In this document: piece after piece, positions 33,916 to 44,199 of the stretch | Layout: every line of letters starts with the position of its first letter | How positions within the stretch are numbered: the first letter of the stretch is position 1 | Source: Plasmodium relictum | Taxonomy: Eukaryota > Apicomplexa > Aconoidasida > Haemosporida > Plasmodiidae | Direction: 5' to 3' | DNA: 64,000 bases | Assembly: GCF_900005765.1 (NCBI RefSeq) | Contig: NC_041689.1 | Location: 1,054,001 to 1,118,000 of the forward strand | The notes under the pieces: model-generated | Database searches by the model: none | What the model was told of the DNA's origin: nothing | Seen by the model: the letters and a program-made list of their open reading frames with translations, nothing else | Program-made: the position numbers and the translations under genes

Positions 33916-36174
33916 ATGATTAAAAATGGAATTACTGATTTCCTTTTTTTCAGTAAAAATTATAAAGCAAATAAAGTACTTATAGAATACAGTGATAAAT
34001 TTGTTATGCTTTCCATAAAAAAGGGATTTGCAAATATAACAAAGAAAGAAGTTTATTATAATTGCGCAAAAGTTGTCATTTGTTACAATTCAATTTTTCA
34101 TAAAAAAGATGAGAGTAAAATTCCTTTTTTTAATACAAATAAATTGTGTTCAAATGTTAGAGAAAATCTAATAGAAAGAAAAAAAACAGAAATTTGTTTT
34201 GAAGAAATTATAAAAATTTTAAAATCTTTAAAAAATAAAAATTTTATCTATAAGGAGAAAAATATGGAAAAAAAGATTAATTTTCTTTTGCCTTATATAT
34301 ATGAAGAATGTAAAAGAAATTATGTTCACTTTTCATGCATCTTGCATAATTTTCATAAATTAAAAAATAATTTTACAAAAGAATACAAAATAAAGACATA
34401 CAATGAATTTAATAAAATATTTCTCTATAATATTAATCTTTTTAGTTTAAAAGAATTAACTATCATATTGAAATGTTTATTAGAAGAAAATCACATGAAC
34501 ATGAATAATATTATTCATTTTTGTATTTATAAATTTATCTATTACTTAAGTATAGATGTTTTATATAAAAAAGATCAAGTATTCTATTCTATCTTTTTTT
34601 CTATTTTAAATGATAATTTTAAGGAACATTTACAAAAATTTTTTTCCTTAAATATAAATACTATAAACACTGATTCTAACATAAATTACTTTTATGATGT
34701 AATATATAATTTAAATAATTATGATAAAAAAGTCAAAATAAATTATTTCAAAAATAAATTATCAAAACACGTAAATAACTTTTTTAATTTACATGATGTA
34801 TCATCATTCATGTCTTTATTAAAAAATCATAATTTAAAATTTTTGTCATTTTATGCATTTTTATCACATTTATTTTTATCATCCCGTTATTTTGATATGC
34901 CAAACCATTTTCAGGAACATTTAGAACAAAATTTTTTAAGTTATGAAAGAAATGGAAATTTTGTTTTTTCTCAAAGAAAATCATGCAATGAATCCAAAAA
35001 AGAGACCATAAATGAACAAACAGATAAAAAATTGTTTGATAAAAAAATAGATAAAGTAGTAAAAGAGGATAAAATATATGAAATAGAAAATAGTAAAGTA
35101 ATAAAAGGTGAGATAATTAATTACTGTACATATCTAAGCAAAAAGGGGAGTATTATTTTTCCTTCAATAAGAGAAAAGGAAAAATTAAATATTAAAGAAA
35201 ATATTCTTCACAGCATTTCTGTCATAATTTTTATAAGCATTAAAAGCAAGCTTAAAAATAAATTTATATATATACTGGCGAATCATTTATTATTAAATTA
35301 TATAAATTATATAAATTTAATTGATATATGCAATATATTTGATTTATTTATATACGACGCTAAAAATTATGATAAACAATTAACTATTTTTAATAAAATG
35401 AAAAATTTAATTTTAAAAGAAACTGATATAAAAACTTTTGCCATATTCTGTATAAGTATAATGAGAATAAAAAAAGAATTAAATAATTATTTTAACGATA
35501 GTATTATTTCCATATATAAAGTGATTCTAAATAAAAAAAGTAATAAAAATAAGTTTATTAGGGAAAATGTAGTAATTTTTGCTAATATTTCAAATTTTTT
35601 ATCAGACAAAAAAATTAGTGCATTATTTTATTTATGTTATATAAATAAGTTTAATAATTTTTTAAATTTTCTAATTGTTCAAAACAGAACTAACAATTGT
35701 AATTTATTTATGAATATAATTGATATTTATGATATACTTAAAGCATTTACAATAAATATTAAAATTTATGAAAGTAATGATTTTTCCTTAAAAAAAAAAA
35801 TAAACCCTTATTTAAATTCCTTATTTATTTATATGCTAAAATTTTTAGAAGATATGTGTTTCAAAAAAATTACTTTACATGAAGATAAATTTTTTTATTT
35901 TTTACATCCTAATTTAAACGATGTTAATAAATTAAAAGTTTTGAACAAAATATGTTATTATTTGAATTTGTTATTTCCTCTAGTTAAAATTTTGAGAACA
36001 CGAAATATAATTAATAGTACAACTTTACAATTGTTTTCAAATGTTTTATGCTCTTTTAAAAATAGTATATATAAAAATTATGAAATTACTCTTTTTAATA
36101 ATAGTAATAATAAAAATTACATAAATATTTTAAGTTTTATATTTATGATTAATGGCCATAATGAATGCTCTTAA
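33916..36174 (+). CDS. Conserved Plasmodium helical protein, possibly organellar RNA-binding (HPR-like)
   Basis: A 752-residue single-exon protein with no recognised catalytic motif. It is predicted almost entirely helical, in repeated pairs of about 35-40 residues such as LFSLKELTIILKCLLEENH, HDVSSFMSLLKNHNLKFL, YINLIDICNIFDLFIYDA and ETDIKTFAIFCISIMRI. This pattern resembles the heptatricopeptide (HPR)/RAP class that serves apicomplexan mitochondrial RNA, but no RAP domain is seen at the C-terminus. The N-terminus (MIKNGITDFLFFSKNYK) is weakly basic and could be a presequence. A charged low-complexity insert lies at about 350-400. I do not recognise the specific gene. Confidence 0.5.
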   Translation: MIKNGITDFLFFSKNYKANKVLIEYSDKFVMLSIKKGFANITKKEVYYNCAKVVICYNSIFHKKDESKIPFFNTNKLCSNVRENLIERKKTEICFEEIIKILKSLKNKNFIYKEKNMEKKINFLLPYIYEECKRNYVHFSCILHNFHKLKNNFTKEYKIKTYNEFNKIFLYNINLFSLKELTIILKCLLEENHMNMNNIIHFCIYKFIYYLSIDVLYKKDQVFYSIFFSILNDNFKEHLQKFFSLNINTINTDSNINYFYDVIYNLNNYDKKVKINYFKNKLSKHVNNFFNLHDVSSFMSLLKNHNLKFLSFYAFLSHLFLSSRYFDMPNHFQEHLEQNFLSYERNGNFVFSQRKSCNESKKETINEQTDKKLFDKKIDKVVKEDKIYEIENSKVIKGEIINYCTYLSKKGSIIFPSIREKEKLNIKENILHSISVIIFISIKSKLKNKFIYILANHLLLNYINYINLIDICNIFDLFIYDAKNYDKQLTIFNKMKNLILKETDIKTFAIFCISIMRIKKELNNYFNDSIISIYKVILNKKSNKNKFIRENVVIFANISNFLSDKKISALFYLCYINKFNNFLNFLIVQNRTNNCNLFMNIIDIYDILKAFTINIKIYESNDFSLKKKINPYLNSLFIYMLKFLEDMCFKKITLHEDKFFYFLHPNLNDVNKLKVLNKICYYLNLLFPLVKILRTRNIINSTTLQLFSNVLCSFKNSIYKNYEITLFNNSNNKNYINILSFIFMINGHNECS

Positions 36175-37431
36175 AATATAGAACTCTCTATATTTTATTT
36201 TTTATAATAATTTTATTAAATATTTTTCAAAATAAATATATAAAATATTTGTTTTTTTATTTATTTGTTATAGCAAATCTTTTCAAAATAATAAAAAAAA
36301 AAAAAAAAAAGAAAGAGAAATATGCATCTCTATTGTGTCTAGATAATTTTATTTAATTATCTTTAAAAAACGTGTTTTTTAATTTTTTTTGTTTCATTAA
36401 AATTGCTTGATACACTTTTTTTTTTTTAACTGAGCTTAATAAATTTTTAGTATTATACTTTAACAACACATTTTTTATATCATCCATATAATTTTTTTTA
36501 AAAATTTAAAAAAAAAAAAACATAATTCCATTTAGACATTTAGCTCATTTTCCCTTTCAAAGGTAAAAAAACACTTTTTGTTTCTTATGTATTAAATAAA
36601 GAAAAAATGCATTTATCGGAAGAATTTTTTTTTAATTTTTTTTAAATATTAATGAATTTATGATCTTAAATTTCTATATTATTTTATTTTCTCTTTAAAT
36701 ATAAATTAAGAAAAAAAAAAAAAAAATAAATAAATAAACTACGTTTAATGTACACTACATTTCACCAAATCAGTTCTATAAATATTCAAGATTTCTATTT
36801 TTTTTTCATTTTTTTCCCTCTATAAATTTTTTAGAAATTCTTTTCATGTATAGATTTAATCTATAATAAAAAAAAATATATATATATGTATATTGTGTTG
36901 TATTCATTTAGTAAAATCAGCACTTTTGTCTTTTTTTATTAGAGATAGTTAAAAAAAAAAAAAAAATTAAACTGGACCTGATATTTTTTTTTAAAGTTTT
37001 TTTTGGAAGGAGTAAAAAAGAATTTCAAAAATGATTATTTTTTATTTTAATATTTTATAAAAAACAACAAATTTTAAAAATATAACTAAATAAAATACAA
37101 ATTATATAATTAGCTTGTGCATTTATAAATATACCAATAAATAGAATTTATTTATAATTGATTCATATTTATAAGGATTTGGATTTACACATAGATATAT
37201 AAATCATTAATTTTTCATTTCATCTATTAAATAATATATTTAACTAGAAATTTTTTTTTATAATTATATATATATTTATTAAAAAATTAAAATTAAGACC
37301 TTTTTTTGCAGTAACATATATTTGTCCTATTTTTTTTTTTTTTAAATTCTAGAATGTAAATGAAATTTTGCATTAATTTTAATTGAATGTGTTTTATTAC
37401 AATACACTTAAAAAAAAAAAAAAAAGGAACA
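36175..37431. other. Intergenic region before the small secreted protein
   Basis: About 1.26 kb of A/T-rich DNA. A short low-complexity frame at 36165-36356 overlaps the previous stop and is rejected. A GTGCA core lies at 37117-37121, about 310 bp before the next gene. No other feature is supported. Confidence 0.55.
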
Positions 37432-38196
37432 ATGAAATTATATATATTATATCTTCTCCTTTTTTTAGTAAATTGTTCAGAAAATTTAATGTATGAAAAA
37501 ATTAAAAAAATTGTAAATGAGGTTGACAAATGTTCACTAGAAGATGTAGAATTCATGGATGATTACACCCTAAAATTATATTGGATATGGATTAATAATT
37601 TTTTTAAATATTTAAGAGTTAAGACTTATATATATGAAAATGATGATATTTATAAGCATATCATTAAAAAACATAAGAATATGTTAGAAGAATTTAAAGA
37701 TAATTTTATTTATTATAATGATAGATCTGAATTTATAAAAAATGCCTTAAATATTCTTTCAAACGAGAAAACATTAAGAAAAATGATAGATTTACATGTA
37801 CCAATAAAACAAATAAAATTTTTTCAAGATTTAACAGAAATCACATTACTAAATATTTTTTTAGAAGAAAAAAGTAACTTAATAAATTCATATAAAAAAT
37901 ATATAATGTTTGAAGAGCTTCGCGATGTTGCTAATTCTAAATATTATTATCATAAAAAATTATTAGAAAATAAATGGGAATCCAAAAATGATGATACTTT
38001 ATTTATTGATAAAAAAAAAAAATATAATAATGATAATGACAACATAAATAATAAGCAATTAAAAAATGTTATTACTCTTAATATTAATGAAATCCCCTAT
38101 GTTAAAGAAATGCAATTTGATTATTATGATAATAAGAAATGGGATAAATATTTGTATTATGAATTTAACGATCCAACAACAGATTCACCAAATTAA
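37432..38196 (+). CDS. Small secreted protein, unknown function
   Basis: A 254-residue protein. I start it at the ATG at 37432, because this gives a clean signal peptide (MKLYILYLLLFLVNC) after a purine-rich leader; an in-frame ATG 45 bp upstream would bury it behind a Lys run. The mature part is helical and Lys/Asn/Tyr-rich, with no membrane segment, no GPI tail and only two cysteines, at about 15 and 32. No PEXEL motif was seen. It sits between MSP10 and the PIMMS43-like gene, in a run of genes for secreted or surface proteins. I do not recognise the family. Secretion to parasite surface, vacuole or apical organelles is inferred from the signal peptide alone. Confidence 0.6.
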   Translation: MKLYILYLLLFLVNCSENLMYEKIKKIVNEVDKCSLEDVEFMDDYTLKLYWIWINNFFKYLRVKTYIYENDDIYKHIIKKHKNMLEEFKDNFIYYNDRSEFIKNALNILSNEKTLRKMIDLHVPIKQIKFFQDLTEITLLNIFLEEKSNLINSYKKYIMFEELRDVANSKYYYHKKLLENKWESKNDDTLFIDKKKKYNNDNDNINNKQLKNVITLNINEIPYVKEMQFDYYDNKKWDKYLYYEFNDPTTDSPN

Positions 38197-38461
38197 ATTT
38201 TTAAAGATAATAATATTGAAAATGAGTTGAAATATTTAAAATAAACATCAAATTTATATATATATAAAATTAAAATTGGATGAGTTAATTTATTTTATTA
38301 TTTAAAAATGTTATGCAGTATATTCAAATATTTTTTTTTTATATTCATGAGTAATGAAAAATATATAATTATTTGAAAACAAAAAATAAAATAAACATGA
38401 ATATGCGTTAATAATTATATAATATACTTGTACTAAATGTGTAAAAAAAAAAGAAAAAATA

Positions 38462-38919
38462 TTATTTTATTGGATAAAAAAATTTAGGGACAATTTTTTC
38501 TTTTAATTGTATTTGATTTTTATAGAAATTTATAAAAAAATAATCCCTAATTTTTGTATACCACTTGATATTTGTTAAAGCAGTTTTCTTATTTTCTTCA
38601 TTTTTATAAGCTTCAATTAAATTTAAAGCAGAAGTTTTATATTTTATATATCTCTTATATTTCAACGGATTAAAATCTTTATTATGTAAATCTATATTTT
38701 TATCAATATCATCATAAATAGAATTGACATCACTTAAACTTAATTCTAAAACATTCTTGTTTTTCCCTTAAAAAAAAAAGTAAAATGAAATTACTTATAT
38801 TTGAATATATACAAATATTTTTTGACATTTTTCATCTTACCAACTCGAATTCTTTGGATTGGTTTTTTTCCAAAGAGCAAGGTTTTTGAAACAATTTTTT
38901 TTGGTATAAGATTTAACAT
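38462..38919 (-). CDS. Small two-exon protein, probably mitochondrial
   Basis: I assembled exon 1 at 38841-38919 and exon 2 at 38462-38766 (minus strand), separated by a 74-bp intron with a GTAAGA donor and a TTTAAG acceptor. The result is 127 residues starting MLNLIPKKIVSKTLLFGKKP, a basic, Asp/Glu-free stretch with hydroxylated and aliphatic residues typical of mitochondrial presequences. The rest is charged and helical (NPLKYKRYIKYKTSALNLIEAY) with no membrane span and ends KFFYPIK. Small proteins of this type include mitoribosomal or respiratory-complex subunits specific to Apicomplexa, but I cannot assign a family. Exon 1 is too short to be seen as an open frame by length alone. Confidence 0.6.
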
Positions 38920-39465
38920 TTAATAAAAAAATATAAAAAAAAAAAAAATAATAAAAAAGTATGTATATAAATATATAAAAAGAAAAATACTATTTGTATT
39001 TCTTATATAATCAAAGTATCTTCAATATAAAAAAAAGATTATATATTGTGTAAGCATTTCTATTTAAAAAAAAAAATTATTTCTTTTTTTCCTTGAAATT
39101 GCAAGTACATATGAAAATTATTTTAATAATTAATATTTATATCTAATGAATTAAAATTAAAAAAAAATTACATATTGTTTTGCCATTTTTCATCTATTTA
39201 ATTTACAAATTTATATGTTTAAACAATAATTTCAATTTAATTATTATTAATACGATTAATTTAAAAAAAAAAAATTCCTATCATCATGTAATAAAAAAAA
39301 ATTTTTTTTTTTAATGCACATATTAAAAAAAAAAGGATATAAATCAATTGGCTAAAAAAATAATAGAACTTTTAAAATTCTAACTTTAAAGTTTCCATTT
39401 TTAACTTGATGTTCTTAAAATACATTATTGTAATAATGAAGTTTTTTAATAATCGTATTAAATAC

Positions 39466-39496
<31 letters not shown>

Positions 39497-40540
39497 TTAT
39501 TTCGTAAAGTAAACCTATTACTAGCTACTTTCAACATTTCTTTTGTAAAGTACAAAAACATTAAAATATAATTTTTTACTTTATATAGTTTTTCTACAAT
39601 ATATCAATTAATTTAGAAAAGTATAAATAAATTAAAAAGTAAAAAGTAAGAAAAGAAAGAAAAGAAAAAGAATAAATGTAAGAAAATATCCTAAGAATTT
39701 TTCTGTTATATATATATATAACACATTATTTAATTTTCATATTTAAAAAAATAATAAAAAACAAAAACTTCAGTAATTTTTATAAATGAAGAAAAATAAA
39801 TAATAGCACTTAATTTCTTTTTTTTTTTAAGTTAAAATAATAGGTGCTTTAGAATGAAAAGAAAATTAAGCTCAAAAAATGCCTTATAGGATTAATGTAT
39901 GATCCTGATGATCATATAATTGTTAAAAAAAAAAAAAAAACCTAAAAAAGAAGGAATACGTGCATATATATATATTCATTAAAAGTATATTATTTCGGTG
40001 AGTTAAAAAATGCACATATATTTATGTATATTTAAGTATTGAAAAAAATATTTATCAAAATAAGTAAAAATGACGTAAATTGTATGAAATTTACTGAGAT
40101 ACTAGAGAAAAAGATATTGAAAAAGCAAGTAGCCAGGCGGTTGTATAAAAAAAAAAGTAGGTAAAATAAAACAATGAAATAGCTATATTAAAAAAAAAAA
40201 AAAAATTATAGAAATAATAGCCAATTATAGCCAAATGGTGAGTAAAAAAAGAGAAAACCATTTTGCAACCAAAGAAAAAATATATAAAAAAAAAAAATTT
40301 ATTTTATTTTAAAAATTAAAATTTTTTTTTTATTTTTTAATAAATTTTAAATAAACTATTTAAACTTTAAAAGAATTTGTTTTTGCTTAAAATAAGTTTT
40401 CTATGCTATTAATAAAATTTTCCTATTTTTTTGAAGTATACGTTTTTAAATATATTTTTTAAAAAATCTCTTTTTAAAATAAAATTTTTTATTTATTCTA
40501 CAATTTTTTATTTCAAAGAAAATATCATTATTAAAACATA
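38920..40540. other. Divergent intergenic region before the PIMMS43-like gene
   Basis: About 1.6 kb. Apart from A/T homopolymers and a (TA) run at 39471-39492, its right part holds GTGCA at 39960-39964, TGCAC at 40011-40015 and the cluster of AP2-O-type motifs listed separately. Confidence 0.6.
40130..40233. promoter_or_regulatory. Cluster of four AP2-O-type motifs
   Basis: Four matches to the reported AP2-O consensus [TC][AG]GC[TC][AG] occur in 104 bp: TAGCCA at 40130, TAGCTA at 40180, TAGCCA at 40218 and TAGCCA at 40228. The cluster is about 310-410 bp before the start of the PIMMS43-like gene. In DNA this poor in G and C such clustering is unlikely by chance. AP2-O is the activator of ookinete genes, so this supports ookinete-stage expression. 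Confidence 0.55.
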
Positions 40541-41809
40541 ATGAGAAAAATGCACTATCTCTCGTTACTTTTTCTTTCTTATTTCTTTTTAAATTTAGTT
40601 CTTTCTGAAAATTCTGATCACCAGCAAACAGAAAATTATTTGAATACTAACAATGTTCACAATCAGAGTAAACCGATTAATGTATCAAAAACTCCTATAT
40701 TTAAACGATCAACATCAGAAGATGGACATGTATCAGTTCCAAATAAAAAAACTACCAATGATGAAGAAAGAAAACAAACAAGTTTTATCATAGATCAAGA
40801 ATTAATTGATGAACTAGATAGATACACAAATATAAAAGATGAAGTAATCTTAAGACCAAGTATTGAATCGAAAAGAGAACAAATGGGTGGAATAATAAAG
40901 AGACAAATAAATAATGTAAAAGTGGATGAAACAGAAGAAAAATATAAAAAATGCTCTAAATATTCTACTACTTTTTGTGAAACCCCCAAAGTATATTCTT
41001 CAACGGTTCCCAATCAAGATGACATGTCATATCATTATTATGATAAATTTTTGCAAATGTCGAATAAATTATCCAAAGAATACCACTTTTATGATTCATT
41101 TATCGAACATTTTTTTTCTATATATAATTCATATGTTAATATAGAAGATAATAATTATCATAGTGTATCTGTATCAGTAAACTTCCATTTTAGAAGACAT
41201 GGAGAAGATATGAATTTTTCTGATTTAAATGTAAATGCTTTTGGATATATAAATAAAGGTAATACCGATGGTGGTGCAAGATTAGGAATACACATTAAAA
41301 CAGAATTAGATTTAAAAAAAATTATATCAAATAATAGAACTAGAACTGCTTCTCCTAATTCTCTTCCAGGATCTCAAGGTTATATTGAATCCGTAGATGA
41401 TGAGTTAAATCAGGAAGATGAACATAATAGAACATATTTACCTCCAGATCTTGCTATCCCTAATAAGGCATGCGAAGCTATATCTGAAAGTAATATTAAT
41501 CTTAAGGAAAACTTTTTTACATTAAATGAAATCAATAATAAATTATCTGTCTCGAAATTACAAGATTTTATGGACAAATGCTTTAAAAAAGGTACCAATG
41601 AAACTGAGACTAAATCTAAAAGTAATGAAAAAACTAAGCAAACAAAATCCATAGATGACTTAATGAAAGATCTTAAAGATAGCTTAGTTACTAAAAATAT
41701 GGCAAAGTGCAAATTGTCTTTTAATGCAATAAAAAATTATTCCTCCGGATTTTCTAATGTAATATCTCTTTTTACTTTAATGGTAATTATCATATATATG
41801 TGTTTATAA
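40541..41809 (+). CDS. PIMMS43: GPI-type secreted ookinete protein, PIMMS43/PSOP25-like
   Basis: A 422-residue single-exon protein. An N-terminal signal peptide (YLSLLFLSYFFLNLVLSEN) follows a MRKM start; Met4 is an alternative start. A Ser/Asn/Thr-rich region leads to a structured part (about 140-245) with SVSVSVNFHFRRHG. Six cysteines remain in the mature chain (KKCSKYSTTFC, ACEA, DKCFKK, AKCKLS). A hydrophobic C-terminus (VISLFTLMVIIIYMCL) after a small Ser/Gly patch indicates GPI anchoring. Four AP2-O-type sites lie upstream. By synteny with PF3D7_0620000 this should be PIMMS43/PSOP25, the ookinete and sporozoite surface protein reported to help ookinetes evade the mosquito complement-like response. 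Identity rests on synteny, architecture and promoter, not on an alignment. Confidence 0.72.
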   Translation: MRKMHYLSLLFLSYFFLNLVLSENSDHQQTENYLNTNNVHNQSKPINVSKTPIFKRSTSEDGHVSVPNKKTTNDEERKQTSFIIDQELIDELDRYTNIKDEVILRPSIESKREQMGGIIKRQINNVKVDETEEKYKKCSKYSTTFCETPKVYSSTVPNQDDMSYHYYDKFLQMSNKLSKEYHFYDSFIEHFFSIYNSYVNIEDNNYHSVSVSVNFHFRRHGEDMNFSDLNVNAFGYINKGNTDGGARLGIHIKTELDLKKIISNNRTRTASPNSLPGSQGYIESVDDELNQEDEHNRTYLPPDLAIPNKACEAISESNINLKENFFTLNEINNKLSVSKLQDFMDKCFKKGTNETETKSKSNEKTKQTKSIDDLMKDLKDSLVTKNMAKCKLSFNAIKNYSSGFSNVISLFTLMVIIIYMCL

Positions 41810-42174
41810 TTTTTTATAAATTTTAAGTTTTAAAGTTGTATATAAAGTATTATTTTTTTTTAAATATTTGTTTTCATTTACATAAATATATACTAGGATT
41901 GTATCATAAAAAAAAAAAAAAGTATGTGAATATTAATTAAAATATATCTCATTTTAATTTTTACTACGTAAAGTTTTATAAAATAGTTTTTTATTATATA
42001 ATTTTTAAAAAATAAGAAGCATAAATAGTTATAAAATTAACTATTAATGCACTCTTATTAATATAAATTTTAAAAAAAAAAAAATTAAATTCAAAACTTT
42101 CTTATTAATAAAAGTTATTATTAAAATAAAACAATATTTTATTATAAAAAAAAAAAAAAAAAATTAAAATAATA
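41810..42174. other. Convergent 3' region
   Basis: A 365-bp AT-rich spacer between the 3' ends of the PIMMS43-like gene and SF3A2, with no other feature. Confidence 0.6.
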
Positions 42175-42870
42175 TTACCATCTAATAGTGGAGGGCAAAA
42201 AATTAGCCTGTTCACGTAAATGTAAATGTTCAAGGCTATTTTGAAAATGAATTTGCATTACAAAAATCTTTTTTTTTTCAAACCATTTATAGTAAAAATC
42301 ATCAGTTTCATCTATATCTAAATTTGGTATTTTAAAGGCTATAGTTTCATAAGGCTCTGCAGCAAATAATAAATATTGATATTTTTTATCAGGTATTTCA
42401 ATTTTTTGTTCAAATGATGACATGAAACGAAATTTTGGTTTTGTGTTTTCCTTTATATTTGGAAAAGATAGCTCAAATAAAATTCCAAGTTGATTTTTTT
42501 TATTTTTAACTTTAGTAACATCGTATCTTGGTTTTCCAATTTTTATAATTTTTTTAGGTTCAACTAATACTTTGTTTAATTTATTACTAACTATTTCATT
42601 TTTTTCTTTAAGCAATCGTTGACCTAAATTCATCTGATGTTTTTTTCCTTGAGTATGACATAAATATGAACTTTCATTATTATGCAAAGTTAAGCATAAT
42701 TTACATTCATACATACCAACATTATTTTTCAAAATATAAGGATCCTTCGTAATATCAATATTTTCTAAAGCCAACTGCTTTAATCTTTCTCTTCTTTCTA
42801 AATTAATATCTTCTTTAGTTAGTGGCATACCACTACCTGTTTTATGTCCTACACGATTTTGAAAATCCAT
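42175..42870 (-). CDS. SF3A2: Splicing factor 3A subunit 2 (SF3a66)
   Basis: A 231-residue protein. I start it at MDFQNRVGHKTGSG (42870), which matches the invariant SF3A2 beginning, rather than at the ATG nine bases upstream, which would add MIK. The family core follows: RRERLKQLALENIDITKDPY, then the matrin-type C2H2 zinc finger with Cys56, Cys59, His72 and His78 (YECKLCLTLHNN, HTQGKKHQ). The C-terminal half (YEPKKI through FRFMSSFEQKIE and KQYLLFAAEPYETIAFKIP) is the conserved SF3a66 domain. It lacks the long Pro-rich tail of the human protein. It is part of the SF3a complex of the U2 snRNP, needed for branch-site recognition. It is divergent from the HPS5-like gene. Confidence 0.95.
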   Translation of the reverse strand: MDFQNRVGHKTGSGMPLTKEDINLERRERLKQLALENIDITKDPYILKNNVGMYECKLCLTLHNNESSYLCHTQGKKHQMNLGQRLLKEKNEIVSNKLNKVLVEPKKIIKIGKPRYDVTKVKNKKNQLGILFELSFPNIKENTKPKFRFMSSFEQKIEIPDKKYQYLLFAAEPYETIAFKIPNLDIDETDDFYYKWFEKKKIFVMQIHFQNSLEHLHLREQANFLPSTIRW

Positions 42871-43901
42871 TTTAATCACATACAGAATTAAAGAGCAATT
42901 TTAAAAAAATATATTTTTTTTTAAATTTTTTTGTATTATTAATGCAAAAAAAGAAAAAAAAAAAGTGAAAATGATAAATATTATGAAATGCTGTTTATCT
43001 TCGTAGATTATAAAAATATAATGTAATTATTTTTTCTAATTAATTTGTGTATTATTTTTCTTAGAATAATTTTTCATTTTTCATTTATTTCATTTCATTA
43101 CATTTAAATATTTAAGTATATATTATATTTTAAGAATTCTTGCATTTTCTCCTTTTCTAATAATATTGGTTTATTAAATACTAAAACTTTTCTCCAAAAA
43201 AATACTCTATGAAAATATTAGAAAGAGGTATTTTAAGAAATCAGTTACCATTATATATATATGATTAGCTCATATTTTGTTATAAGGCATTTTTACTTAA
43301 ATTGTTTTCGAAAAATTATTTATATATTTTAAAACTTCTTTTTTTTTTGGAATTATCATAATTATATAAAGAAGAAATTTTCTCTTATAAAAAATATAAT
43401 CTTCTGTAAAGTTATATACCTATGTAATAAAATTAAAAAATTGAATACTTAATTAAAATTTCTTTACAAATAAAAAAAAAAAAAAATAAAGATGATATTA
43501 ACACAAATTTATATATATATAAATAAAAAAATTTGTTATAATATATATCATCCCAACGTAAATTTTTGTATTTCAAAAAAAAAGTATAAAATAATAGAGA
43601 AGAAATAATTTCAAATTTTAGTATATAAAATTTTTTTTTAAATGATATACTAAATGTAAAATTTTTAATGAAGATGATTCTCATAAAACAATTTCAGTAT
43701 TTAAAATAAAGGAAGGATTAATAAAGTATAATGAAGTTTCAAAAAAATACATTAAATAATAAAAATATATATAAATATATTTATATATAATTAAAAAAAA
43801 AAGGGGAGAATATAGTTATATATTAATGTTCGAACTAAAATAATTGAAATTATTACATTATATATTTACATAAAATACAATAAAATGTATAATAAATAAA
43901 A
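42871..43901. other. Divergent promoter region SF3A2 / HPS5-like gene
   Basis: About 1 kb of AT-rich DNA; a Phe/Tyr-rich frame on the minus strand at 43433-43684 is low complexity and rejected. No other feature is seen. Confidence 0.55.
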
Positions 43902-44131
43902 ATGAAAACTTTTGCCTTTTTATATAAATTAAATATAAATGAAAAAAATGATCAAAGTGAAAATTTTCTTTTTTCTTTACACATTAACAAAACATATATT
44001 TATATTGGATCTACAAACGGAAGGATATTTATTTTAAAAAAAAAAAGATGTTTATTTGATCAGATTATTTATGTAAATGTAATAAAAATTTCCACAAATA
44101 AAATTATAACAGCGGTAAATAAAAAAAAAAA

Positions 44132-44199
<68 letters not shown>

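Noticed and set aside
36165-36356. 63-codon frame after the 752-residue gene
   Set aside because: It overlaps the stop of the preceding gene and is Ile/Leu/Phe/Lys low complexity ending in a poly-Lys run, as random AT-rich DNA gives.
43433-43684. 83-codon minus-strand frame
   Set aside because: Phe/Tyr/Lys-only low-complexity translation of promoter DNA with no start context or conservation signal.
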